Assembly: GCA_020747015.1 (NCBI GenBank)
Contig: JAGTJM010000004.1
Span: 868,001-932,000, forward strand
Source: Pyrenochaeta sp. MPI-SDFR-AT-0127
Lineage: Eukaryota; Ascomycota; Dothideomycetes; Pleosporales; Cucurbitariaceae
Direction: 5' to 3'
Length of the DNA: 64,000 nt
Positions 52,064 to 63,578 of this stretch are shown here, one piece after another (positions within the stretch are counted from its first letter, which is position 1; each line of letters begins with the position of its first letter). The notes below the pieces were generated by a model, which did not search any database, was not told where the DNA came from, and was given only the letters and a program-made list of their open reading frames with translations. A program made the translations under genes and the position numbers.

Positions 52064-53136
52064 GGTGACGTGTAATGGGAGTCGTACTGGTTCAATTGAG
52101 TGGGTATGGGGAAACTATGAGGAATTGGAGATGAATTGGGTATCTTAAAAAGAAACAATGGATGATGGAGGAGCAATTGATCTGGGTACTGAAGTTTTAA
52201 AGAGGAGTTGAGCTGCGAGCAACCCGAGCGATGAGCTGTGTCGCGAGAATGACGTCGGCATGATGTGCAACTGCTCGGCCGCTCTCGCCTCGATCCCTGC
52301 AAGGAACCATTTCACACCCACGTCATTGGTCTCCACACGCGCTAAGATTTAAGCTTAACCATCCTCATTTTCACGTGAATGATTCCACAGGCACATTACA
52401 GGCTGCACAGGTTTGAGTATGGAATCCATTGAATTTAGATGTACTGCTCTAGTCTTAAACTAAAAGGCATCGGCGCAGACCTTGACCCGTCCCTCTCTCG
52501 CTCTTGACTCTCTTGTCCCCAATGGTGCGGCAGGCTCGACCTTCACTGACGTGACTACAATAGAAACATTGATAGGGTTTAAGAGGCATGTGTGACTGAA
52601 ACTCACACATTTGTCATCACCCTACTTTGTCACAGAAAAACTCGACTCTGAATTCTGGGCAAATGGACAATTGGATGCAACATGCAGCTTACGACCCCAC
52701 CTTCCTTCGCTTGCAAGCACGTGAACTTCCTCACAGCCTTGCCACTGCAGCTTTGGGGACAAACTTCCCATCCTCCCTCCATGGTTCGTGCGGGAATAGT
52801 CAAAAAGTCGGCAAAGCTGCAGTCCCTAGTTTACCCGTCACTCCAAACAACTGCGAAAATGCCAAGAAGCCGGGGCTGCTGAGATTGACGCTCCGTTGCG
52901 GCTGAGCCTTGTTGATATGTATGGGTACCACTTATCAACTTAGCATTACGATCGAATTGACTGATTGAGAATCATTAAGTACTTTATCGGACTGTCGGCT
53001 CCGTATATCACTGCGCCTGTGAAGTGCCGCCTCTGGGTCTAGAGGAGCGGGGCTCAACGTCTTCACGGGATTCTCAAGGACTGCGCTCAACACTGCAGCT
53101 CAATACCCGATAGAACATTCTCAGTTTTGTGCCATC
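52064..53136. promoter_or_regulatory. Divergent promoter region
   Basis: About 1.07 kb between the mitochondrial protein gene and the ankyrin-HET gene. Short frames only, and no element is recognised. Confidence 0.4.
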
Positions 53137-56100
53137 ATGGAAATAGAATCAATTGCGGGGTCTATAATTTCACCTAGCCTTAGGGCTATTATAGACCGTG
53201 ACATCAATGGTCGAGTTCCTAACGTTACAGAAAAGCTGGCTAGACTCTTTTTCCAAGTAAGCACTGGACCATCGGATGGTTCGTCTCATAACGTGCCGGA
53301 AATTTCGACTCCTCCATTCAGAACTATTCCCTATTCGCACCTCCCAGGTTTCGTCAACGAGGCTCGCCTACTTCTTCAACGTGGGGCTAGTGCCAACATT
53401 CTTGTGTACGTTTTTGAAATCGATGGTAAATGCTATCATAGATCTGCTTCAGAAGGCAGCCTTTCCAAAACGGACTTTCTAGAGGGCACATACGTGGATT
53501 GTTTCGCAAAGCCAGATATTCATCCCTCCGAGACGGCAAGACACGACAGAAATGCGCATTTGGATGATTTCTTGATTGGTGCTCGCACCCCTCTCATCGA
53601 CGCAATATACGCCAAAGACTCAGTTACAGTCTCTCTTCTCCTCAAGCACGGTGCGAACATTAGCACAACCACTCAGCATTTGACGCACTTCTTGCGCAAC
53701 CCCTTTTTACCCGCTGTTGCGGCAAGCGACTGCATTCTACTAGAATCCCTACTTGACGTCACAGCGTCAGATTTTTATACAGTCTCCCCTTGGATAAGAG
53801 ACTCTATGACGAAAGCACTCGATGTTGCGGCGTATTCGGGCTCCGATTTTAGTATCGTGCTTCTGCTCATAAGACATGGGGCAAATGATCCTTTTACCCA
53901 CTTACCAAGCTATTTGCCTCGAAGAGTCATCGACCACACCATCAGACATGGTATTGCGCTTCCTGCGCTGCAGAAAGAAGGGCCTGGAATTCTTACTTCG
54001 GCATTCCTGGACCACATTGAGCTCTGCTCTCTTGTGATTGATGCCGATGCTGACGTAAATACTAGTGATTCGCAAGGGTTAAGTGCTCTCCATGTCGCGA
54101 CAGGTAATGTATCTACTGAAGTATGTACGCTTCTAATAGACTCTGGGGCAGATGTCGATGCCAAAGATATTTACGGCATGACACCGCTCTTAGAAGCTGT
54201 CTATTATGGCCACCTAGAGGCTGTTCGTCTGTTATTAGCAAGAGGAGCAAATCACAAGACTTGCACAGACGTCCATGGGCGTGACAAGACTCACTTTTTG
54301 CGAGTTTTTCGGGAACAAACGACTTCAGTCGCAAAAGTTTTGAAGAAAGATGTGCATGATAGTACTCGACTACAAGGGTCTTGGCGGAATCGCCGGAATC
54401 TAGCTGCAAAATTGTTCGAGAACAATCGGTGGTCAGCAATCCATATCGCAGCTTATCGCGGCTTTTCCGAAATACTCAAGCTTCTGGTAGGATCAGGCGC
54501 AGACTTAATGGTTACAGACCGGAAGGGCTGTTCCGCACTCGACATTGCGATGGAGAGGTCAAATATGGCAACTGCGTTCTGGTTGCTTTCTCGCGATTGT
54601 CCATGTAATGCCCAGACCGAAGGTGCGTCAAGGCTGCTTGCACAAGCCATCCAAGAATGCCGGTATCGTGCTGTTAGACAGCTCAGAAAACGTGGTGTAA
54701 CAATCTCTGGGCTAAACCAGCTCCATGGTACGTAGATTCTTAAAGAAGTCTTCTTGAGATGTGGCCCGAACACTAGAGGTAGATTTCATTTCGCTTAGTA
54801 TTCTGTGAGATTCTTCGGGAATCAAAACGCCGCAATACTGATTCTGCTTCCATGACTCACATTGTATTGTTCTCCTGGCCTGACGCAGAATGGCTGACTA
54901 GCGCACTCAATTAGGCACTTTCGTCGAAGCGGAAAATAACATTCACTATGAATTTTCTTCTGCAAACTTCTTTAAAGAAAAAGAAAAAATTGATGCAGAC
55001 CTTCCCAATAACAACACAGTATACCCTGACATCTGTGATAGGTGTTCTTTAGAGCTAAAAACTGCCAACGTCGATTCATTGGCGAGGAATATTAAGTCAG
55101 AGTGTAACCTTTGCCTACTGGTTCAAGACTGTACTCACACTGAAGATGGAAATCTGAAGCATCTGCAATACATTGATGAAGAAGGAGCCCCAGAACGAGA
55201 GTTACTTATAGGATTTGGTCGCACTCAGAGCCAACATCCAATAAGAATGATCTCATGTAAGTAATTCGATCCCCATCGATTTCTTCGTCATCATTGGCCG
55301 ATAGAAATGAACGTCCAAAACCATGCAGACCCAAGAATCATGCTAAAGAACAAGCGTAGATGAATGGCACAACGTTCTTGAGAAACTCGCATCACTAGGC
55401 AATTATAATACTGCGTCACCTGCAGCGATTTCTATGGCAAAGCACTGGTTGCAAACCTGCACTCAAAACCACGTTCAGTGCAATCGAAATCTTGCCTCGC
55501 GAGACTCGCCGACGCGGATACTGGATATCAGTGGACTGGAACATGGCATCGACCCTAGATTGCTCCAGAATATGGTACTTGATAGCGGATATGTTGCCCT
55601 GAGTCATCGCTGGGGAGTGCAAGGTCTCCCTAGCACTACCACGCTCAACCTTGCAGCCCGACTTGAACGGCTTCCACTGGTGGAGCTGTCGCAAACCATG
55701 CAAGACGCCATCCAGATTACCAGAGAACTTGGTTTCAAATATATTTGGATCGACGCGTTGTGCATAATCCAAGACTCTACGGAAGACTGGCTTCGTGAAG
55801 CCTCTCGAATGAGCAGCGTCTTCAGCGGTGCCATAGTCACGATCGCAGTTGCAGACGCTGATCACCACGCACAGGGCATTTTCCGTCCACGTCCAGCGCG
55901 CTGTATGAGACCTTTCCGGATACCTTACCTCCAAGACACTCCATATCGCGAAAGAACTCGTTTGGACGGGGAAGGTGAATTCTATGTGTTCCCTAAAAGC
56001 TCACTTGTGGGTGCTGGTAACCGAAGCAAAGGGACTTTGGACACTCGTGCGTGGATATTACAGGAACAGCTGCTATCACCACGTATGCTCTACTATGGCA

Positions 56101-56993
56101 ACGGCGAGATCTACTGGGATTGTGTCACTGTGTCTGCCTCGGAGTCATCTCCAATAGCAGCATCACTTCTCTACGATAGCGATCCCGACGAAACCTGGGC
56201 TCTGAAGCTCATCCGGAGAACTCTTGCAGGGTCGACAAATACTAGAGCGCTTCGCAGGAAGATTGCTGATATTTGGACACAAATCATTAAGAACTACTCT
56301 TCCCGTAAGCTCACTAGGCAAAGCGATAAGCTGATTGCGCTGGAAGGTATCCTCAAGCCGCTGGCAGTTATCCTCGAAGATGAGCCCGTGGCAGGTATGT
56401 GGAGAGATCAGCTTTGGAAACAGCTTGTCTGGTGGATGCCAGGACCAGAAGTCAGTATCGCGACGAGCTCTGATGAAACTTTCGTAGCGCCGTCATGGTC
56501 ATGGCTAAGCGTACACGCACCAGTGTTTTATCATAATGCACTACGGAGCAAAGACCCACAGCGCGATGCTGGTGCGCACAAATTCACAGATCTCGAACCT
56601 CTTGCTAAAATCATTTTCGCCGAAAGCGAAACACGCTCGGGCGTGGCTGGCATTCTTGGATCCTTGATAATGTCTGGACCAAGCTTTAGTTACCACTTGA
56701 CGAGTAACGATCTCAAGAAGCCAGTTCATAAGAGCTGGAATGCAGCAAAACTCAAACTAAACACTGGCATCTGGCTGCTTGATCGCCCCCTCAAGCTGCC
56801 TGTGAATATCCAATGCGTCGTTATGGCTGAGGACAATGTGGCTAAGATGCTTGTATGTCTCTGCTTGGTACCAGATGAGGATATGGAAGGGCAATGGAAG
56901 CGTATCGGCCTTTGCCATTGGGATGGATTGGCTTGGCAAGTACCCAAATTCGTCGGCATGGAGCTTGAGGAAAGGTACTTCACAATTGTGTGA
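53137..56993 (+). CDS. Ankyrin-repeat/HET-domain fusion protein (inferred three-exon gene)
   Basis: Exons 53137-54727, 54915-55256 and 55426-56993 are inferred; introns are 187 bp (GTACGT...TTAG) and 169 bp (GTAAGT...GCAG). Phases fit at both junctions, giving 1166 aa. The N-terminal 530 residues hold ankyrin repeats, for example RTPLIDAIYAKDSVTVSLLL, then SALHVATGNVSTEVCTLLID, TPLLEAVYYGHLEAVRLLLA and SAIHIAAYRGFSEILKLLVG. Exon 2 has paired cysteines (ICDRCSLEL, SECNLCLLV) like the N-terminal Cys region of many HET proteins. Exon 3 holds the HET domain from about residue 700 (YVALSHRWG, TMQDAIQITRELGFKYIWID, ALCIIQDSTEDW, GIFRPRP). HET domains drive heterokaryon-incompatibility cell death. 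Ankyrin N-terminal to HET is an uncommon order. Exon 2 has no ATG of its own after the stop at 54899, which supports joining, but two separate genes remain possible. Confidence 0.75.
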
Positions 56994-57780
56994 TTATTTC
57001 AACGATTGCATATGACACGAGTTCAAGCGTTCAATACATGGGAACGCCAAAGGAGTATATATATATATTTTAGTAAGAGGGATTGCTATACTATGCCAAT
57101 AGTTATGGCTTTCTGGTTACAAGTAAACACATACATATTTATCCGTTCACTCCAAATTTTTCGGCTTCGTAAGAGAATATCTCAATCGATCTTTGTTTCA
57201 GCAGAGACATCACCGAAACCCACCATAACACACAAACGCACCCAAGCAAGCGAGTCTGCGATCGCTGCTATATACTAAGATGTAACGCGGTACACCCATG
57301 TGGGGTAATCGCCGCTGTCGCCATCACGTACCCGCCGGCACCACCCTGTCCTGCATCTCTGCCGAGACATTACTGCGTAGTCCCCGAGAGTTTAAAGCTT
57401 ATTCTGACCCACTCATTGTGCTTGGTGACGGTGTTGTGGAGAAAGCGTTGAAACAATTGGGTTCGACTTAGCTAAGACTGAGCAAGAAGCAGGTCGAGAG
57501 GGGGGTGTTATGCTGGTGGTGTTTACGGTATACTTTCGAGCTTAGCGTGTACTTCTATGATTACTCATAAGTAAATTTAGCATGGGTTATTTTATTGGAG
57601 AATCTGCAGTGAGAGATATGTTAAACACATCGCCCAGTCATCGATCAGCCTTGGTACGAATGAAGCACGAAGGTCACGAAGGAAGTTCAATGGCAAGTTG
57701 ATTTTAAGGGTAACAGATATTCTTTTCTTATTGATACAGTGCACTACATTATATCATGGTATCATCTTTTAGTACTGTAT
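56994..57780. other. Intergenic between convergent genes, no gene seen
   Basis: About 790 bp between the HET gene and the M28 peptidase gene. It contains a short (TA)n run near 57056-57070. No gene is recognised. Confidence 0.45.
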
Positions 57781-59325
57781 TTATGCCAAATTCTTTCCAG
57801 CACCGCAAGGCTGGCCGTGGTGCTCGTGACCGCCATGGTCAAGACGCGACATGAACCTGCTCTTCTCTGCGCTCCTCTTGCGGAGGGTTGCATTTGGTCG
57901 TGGTATTCCCTCCCAGCTGAGCGCATACTTGGCGACCGAGTTGGCAATGCTCTGGGTGTTAAGCAGATAAGCATCATGGGCAAGGTTGTTGATGTCATCG
58001 CACTTCTGATGGTAGCAGCCGTCAAGGGGCTTTCCGGCCTCGCCGCCAAAGAGTTGTGCCTCCTCCTCGGTCTTGAGAACCTCAGCGCCGGTGAATAGAC
58101 CACCGGAGGGGATACCGTTCTCGAGGAAGGCAGCGTAGTCGGAGCGGAGGGAGAACAGCGAGGGGACATGGGGTAGACCACGTTCCTCATAGAAGACCTC
58201 AAAGTCTTTCTCGATGGTGTCTGAACCAGCGGGGCCAGAGAAGTTGAAAGCATCACCATTTCCATCGTAGATACCGAGGACGTAGTTGGGGGAGGCGATC
58301 ATGTCAAAGTTGAGGTAGGCACGGAGCTTGGAGACCTCAGTGGCGTTGCCACCGAGAGTGCCGTTGATAGACTTGAGGTAGTAGAAAGAGCCGAGCTTTC
58401 CAAATTCCTCAGCTCCCCAGAAACCAAGACGAACAGCATTCTTGAGCTTGTACTTGGTAAGAGCGAGAGCAGTGACAAGGGTACCGATTGTGCCAGAGCC
58501 ATCGTCGTTGATGCCCGGGCCAGCGAAGACAGAGTCGGTATGTCCACCTAGCATGAGGACATTGTCGTGATCGCCTTGCTTAGACTCAGCGATGACGTTG
58601 TAGTTGGTGCGGTTCTCGCGAATAGCGTTGACCGAAAGGCTGGCGCTGACAGTCCCATTGCCAATCTTGGCAAGAAGAGAGTTACCAGCTTCTTGGGTCA
58701 GACCAACAACAGGGGCATAGTTGCCCTCGCCACCGAGCGTTCCTGAAAGGCTTTGAAGAGGAACGTTGTTGTAGATGATGGCGCCAACCGCTCCGGCAGC
58801 CTTGGCATTTGTGGCCTTAATAGCAAATGTGCATACACCTCTTGAAATAAGAGCGATTTGACCAGAAACTTCGGCTGGGTAGTCTGTTGTATTGCAGCCA
58901 AGGTTGTTGACCTTGACTAGGTTTGCGGTAACCTCGCCAGACGGGCCGAAGGTGAGGTATTCAGCTGGCACAGCTTCGCCAGCAGCCGTAAGCTTCACGG
59001 TTGCAGCAGTGAACAGCTCAACGAAGGGCTGCTTGTAGACATCGTAGTAACCAGTCTTCTTCAAGGTCTGGTAGAGCCACTCGGTGGTGGCATTGTGGCC
59101 TCCACCGCCGAAAGCGCGGTTGCCACCATTCTGATCAGCGAAAGTCTGGAGTTGCTGAGATCCAGCAAGCAAGTCATCAAGCTTGATCTCCTTGATCAGG
59201 GCCTTGGGTGAGAGCTTCTTGCCACCGTGGCCAGGCTTCTCAGGCTTTCCCGAGGGCTTGGGAGGCTTTGCGTCGTACTGTGCAAGAACGGGCGCAGCGA
59301 GCGCAATGAAGGGAGCGAACCTCAT
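57781..59325 (-). CDS. Secreted M28 aminopeptidase with PA domain
   Basis: A single exon of 514 aa from the ATG at 59325. The open frame continues upstream, but MRFAPFIALAAPVLAQYDAK is a clear signal peptide. After a Lys/Pro-rich propeptide region come a protease-associated domain (about residues 130-220; VSGQIALISRGVCTFAIKAT) and the M28 catalytic domain. Zinc ligands are visible: LGGHTDSVFAGPGINDDGSG (His, Asp), GAEEFGKLGS (Glu pair), LNFDMIASPN (Asp) and DGCYHQKCDDINN (His). This is the aminopeptidase Y / Lap2-like layout, an exported leucine or broad-range aminopeptidase for protein nutrition. Many N-x-S/T glycosylation sites occur. A TATATA element lies about 95-110 bp upstream on the minus strand. 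Confidence 0.95.
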   Translation of the reverse strand: MRFAPFIALAAPVLAQYDAKPPKPSGKPEKPGHGGKKLSPKALIKEIKLDDLLAGSQQLQTFADQNGGNRAFGGGGHNATTEWLYQTLKKTGYYDVYKQPFVELFTAATVKLTAAGEAVPAEYLTFGPSGEVTANLVKVNNLGCNTTDYPAEVSGQIALISRGVCTFAIKATNAKAAGAVGAIIYNNVPLQSLSGTLGGEGNYAPVVGLTQEAGNSLLAKIGNGTVSASLSVNAIRENRTNYNVIAESKQGDHDNVLMLGGHTDSVFAGPGINDDGSGTIGTLVTALALTKYKLKNAVRLGFWGAEEFGKLGSFYYLKSINGTLGGNATEVSKLRAYLNFDMIASPNYVLGIYDGNGDAFNFSGPAGSDTIEKDFEVFYEERGLPHVPSLFSLRSDYAAFLENGIPSGGLFTGAEVLKTEEEAQLFGGEAGKPLDGCYHQKCDDINNLAHDAYLLNTQSIANSVAKYALSWEGIPRPNATLRKRSAEKSRFMSRLDHGGHEHHGQPCGAGKNLA

Positions 59326-60393
59326 CTTGAATGCGAGCAAGTGCAAGCAATTGAAGACAGTAGAGAAACGAATGAGCGAGGAAGAAGCTGTGGCACAAAA
59401 AAAAAATCCCAGGAACCCAGACGCTCTATATACCCTCGCTCGTACCCATATAGTAGGCCCAAGAAAAGCTACCATTGATCATCGCGTGCTTGCAGCCTTA
59501 ACCCGGACAGGCAGCTGGTCTACCGAATGATGGTGCAGCATCATTCAGGGACCGCAGGTACGGCATGGAATCGCATGCTGTGGACCGGTGGCCGGGTGAT
59601 AGGTGAGGCGAAGGCGAAGTGATTGATGAAAGGGTGCTTGGCTGCGCGATGCTGTGTTGCATGCGGAAGGTGAAGAAGGCCAGAGGAACATGGTCGTGGG
59701 GCGAAGACATCTAGCTCATCTTCGGCCTCCTCTTGATTGGGAAGGAACTTATTGCGCCAAGAGAGACCCCCGCAACATAAAGCTTGGCGTATAACCGCCA
59801 CAATCTGAACGGATGATATCGATGAATGCGATAGGGTTATTCCGCCACTAGTCCCTGCGTATGTAGCCGTGGACTTGGCCATGGCCGAGGTGCTTTAGTG
59901 GCGTCGCGAGCGTGGTTCGCGAGCGTTGGGTGGAGCTCATTCGGAAGGAAGGCGGTTAGTGAGTGGCAACGCCTGAGCCCCTTACATCAAAATTGAGATG
60001 TTCGGTACCCAGTTACAGATATCGAGACCAATGGTGCACAGTGGAGATTTGAGTTCGAATCCTACGCAGGTCACGTCATTGTCGGTGCTCATTGTGTTTA
60101 TTAGGTTTCCTGGAACAAACGTTATCTGTGCATAGTTTGGCGAAGAGCAGATCGAAAGCGACAGAATTAGAGACTAGAGTAAGAATACTGGACACAGTGA
60201 TGGCCAGTAGTAACAATGTTACCAACGGCAAGGGGCTAACAATGAGGCACGATTAATTGACTTATCATTCCATTGAGCAAGGCTGTGGCCGTGGAAACGT
60301 AATACAGCCTGGACTGGTATTGGCGTATTACACCGCATTGATCTTAGTGATCTAGCCCCGTATTAACACGGCAGGCTCGTGATATCTCCACAT
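59326..60393. other. Intergenic, no gene seen
   Basis: About 1.07 kb. The right half contains GAGTTCGAATCC near 60050-60061, a match to a tRNA B box, but no acceptor, D or anticodon arm could be folded around it. Left part is the M28 promoter. Confidence 0.45.
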
Positions 60394-62064
60394 TTATTTG
60401 AGAACTCCCGGCTTGAACTTGACGATGAAAGCACCCCTCTCCATCGTGTTGACTAGGATGTGCCCACTCTTGAAGAGACCATAACTGGACCAAGTACCAA
60501 CAAAGTCAACTGAACCACCACCAGGCTGATTGTCATCCTCTGGGTAGATGTCTGGAATTCATTAGCATTTAGAAAGCGCATCAGGAAGAACATGAGCATA
60601 CCGAAGAAGCCAATTTCCTTTACACCCTTGCCGGTGGGATCAGTAGGGATGGATCGAACATCGAGAACGCGGAGGCCAGTGCCATAGTTGGACTGATAAG
60701 CAAAGCCATTTGCGACATATTGATTGTGGTCAACACCCTTTGCGCCGCTCTTGTAAAGTCCAGTCTGCTTGGGTGCTCGGAGCGATGAGATGTCCCAGAT
60801 GTAAGTGATGGGGTTTCCTGGAATACCAGGACCAACCTTGTCGTACTCATCATACTCGTCATCAAGGAGCAAGAACTGCTGGTTCTGAGGATCTAGGACC
60901 GAACCTTGGTGCGTGTAGGCTGCGCCCTCATACGAGGTGATAGAGAGGACGACTGGGGCCTTCTTGTTGGTTACATCGTAGATGGTGAGAGAGTCTTCGT
61001 TGTAACCATAGCAGATCTCACGGCCTACAAACGCCTTGTCTGGACCACGGTAAATGAGGCACTGAGCATCGTGCACGTAGCCGTCCTGCGATGCGCTGTA
61101 AGATGTTAGTGTGGCTCGGTTGTATCCAGAGATTTTATATGCTTACCAGCCTGGGCTTGTTGGCTTTGAAGGATCTGTGATATCGATGAAAATAATTCCC
61201 GACTTGCATTTGTCCGTCCTTGGCAGCGCACCAACGGCGTAAATAAAGTTGGTTTCCGGATTTGTCACGACATTATGCGCGCGACCAGTGGGGAGGCCCT
61301 TGTAGTGTCCTGCAAGGTCGTTTGTGTTGCTGAATGTCACTGGCTTCGCAGGGTCTACAGTGAGCAGCTTCTTCATGTCGAAGATCTGGATTCCATGATT
61401 GGTGGCTTCGCTACCAATGATCATGAGGTCGTTCTGACCTCGAATCTCGCGCCAGGTGCTCGGAGTGGAGTACTGTGGGAGACGTCCAAGATAGATCAGT
61501 TTGCCTTCTTTGCTGACCTCTGCGAATGCAGCGCCATCTTGCTGTCCAATGGCAACAAATTCACGTCCATCCTTTGAAGTCCATCCTAAAATTGTTAGCT
61601 CCACTCGCACAAACTCTTCACGTGTGCTTACCCCATGATGATGAACCCACACCGCGAGAGCTTCCGAGCTCAGCATGAGAAAGGAAGTGGATGAGGTCAA
61701 TCTGTCTTGTTCGTAAGCAAACGAACACAAGTATGGTCTGCACGATCACTGACGTTATTGCACCTAAAAGTGTCTGCTCCAGCAACTACCTTGCCATTGG
61801 TACACTCAATCTTGTTTTTAATCTCTCGATACTGTGTGGAGTTATATGCTCCTGCAGCTTCTTGTCTGGCCCACGTTTCCTGAACCTGCAGTTAGCGCGA
61901 GCAAGTCACACAAGTAGGAGGAAGTTCACTACCTTCTTCAGCGCGACGTTGTTGGCGTGTCTTATCCCAGAGTCATACAACTCCGACGCTTTGATCTCAT
62001 CTTTGCGCATTTCCTTTGCCGCCGTAAGGGCGGCCAACGAGAGGAGGACGCTTCGAAGATACAT
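60394..62064 (-). CDS. Secreted LVIVD / beta-propeller-like protein
   Basis: Six exons, 61933-62064, 61754-61885, 61632-61701, 61147-61585, 60602-61095 and 60394-60551, encode 474 aa. MYLRSVLLSLAALTAAKEMR is a likely signal peptide. The body repeats a motif in which a value is tied to a status statement, as in LVIVD/choice-of-anchor-B-type beta-propellers: FVAIGQQDGAAFAEVSKEGK, LMIIGSEATNHGIQIFDMKK, FIYAVGALPR, GIIFIDITDPSKPTSPG, SLTIYDVTNKKAPVVLSITS, ITYIWDISSLRAPKQ and GLRVLDVRSIPTDP. It ends DFVGTWSSYGLFKSGHILVN and an LK tail. HDAQC and YTHQGSVL are conserved blocks of the fungal group, some of which are annotated as regulatory-P-domain proteins. Probably extracellular; function unknown. 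Confidence 0.88.
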
Positions 62065-63578
62065 GGTGACCTTGGCTCGAAGATTGGAATGGGAATCAGG
62101 TCGTAAGGAATGTAGAAACTGGCCTGGCAAGAGTTTTTAAGTCTTTGCCGGACATGGAGGTACTGAATTCGCTATTGTCCATACTGCACCTCCTATTACT
62201 AACCCGGCAGGTATGAGAGAGTACCTGCCCCTTCTTGATGATACCATCCATATTTTGCCCCATGACACAAGCTGCCACGAGACCGCTATTGGCAAGTATG
62301 TCGGGTTTGGGGCAGCAGGTATATGAAGTAAAGTGCCGTGCAGAGCGCAAGATTGGTGGTGGTAAATGAACCGAAAGCTTCAAGCGTGGAGGATGTGACC
62401 AGATAGGAAGGAGGCTTCATCTAAGCATGCCTTGGCGACAACGACCCCTGATATTTGGCCAGCGGAAGGAGAAAAAGCCCAGGCTGCCGAGATGCAGATC
62501 GATGGTATTGAAACACGATAACGGTCGGTGTTGATACGATGAGCTGCCGTTTGCCGCTGTTGTTCCCTTGGGGCGTTCCAAAAGCGATTTTGCAGCGAGC
62601 GATTTTCTGGCCTCACCTGCGCTCCTCATCTTTCGGCTGTTTTCAACCTATGCTGGACGCCCTCCAGCCCGACGCTCTTGAGATCGCGCGATGTTTGTCT
62701 TTTTAGCCTTATCGATAACATAGTGACAGTCTCAATCTAAAAGGTTCATGCGCCTGATAACACCATTGCAGGGTAAATTGGCGACAAGTGCTCGGAACCA
62801 GACAGAGCATCGACCGACCACACCACTTTGGAAGGTGGCTAGGTACCAGGAGAGAGTTGTGGTCGATGGCGAGTATTGGAGATGGATGTACGGGATTTGA
62901 GAATTAGCCATTATCGAGTGTGTGGAGACATGGTGGAGCGGGTGGCAAGATTTGGATGCGATCCACGGAACGAATTCGACCTTGGAAAGTGCAATGTGCT
63001 GTGGTATGTTCGCTTGCACCCACTCTGATATTGGACGTTGTGGACCTTGCGACACAAATGTACGAAGTGAGCAAAGGGACACTTTTCAGCGGAATACCGT
63101 GGTGCGCACATCCGCTCTCTTATCCTGTTCAGTTCACGGGCATGCGAGTCAAGGTTCCGCAGTCAAACACCGCAAATTCCCTCAAACGCCCTCGGCTCTG
63201 CAGCAGGAGAAATTCGGGCCGCTAGACTTGGGAGTTTTGGGCGAGCAGCAGGCATAGCAGAATATCTGCCACAGTACATGAAGGCGGCGAAGCTAGCGGT
63301 TCGTGCCGCAATGTCCGAGGGCTAACGCTAATGGTGGTGGTGGCTGCCAGCTCCAAACAGAGTCATTACGTCACCGACAAAATTTGTGCACAGAGACAGC
63401 ACAGCAAGAAGAGAGAAAGTCAAATGCTGGAGACCATTCGAGGCCCGGTAACAATGCATTCATGAGTCTATGTCTTCATTCATGCCGTGATTTCAGAGTC
63501 GTCATTCCATGTAGTATCGTAACCTCTACTGCAAGGTAAAGTGCGCCAAATTTTCCACCCTCTAATGTAGCCAGGCAT
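62065..63578. other. Long gene-poor spacer
   Basis: About 1.5 kb between the LVIVD protein start and the HAD gene stop. Open frames on both strands are short and lack domains. No RNA gene or element is recognised. Confidence 0.45.

Noticed and set aside
60040..60080. tRNA-like B-box sequence GAGTTCGAATCC
   Set aside because: No pairing acceptor stem, D arm or anticodon arm could be found around it, so it is not called a tRNA or tRNA-derived element.
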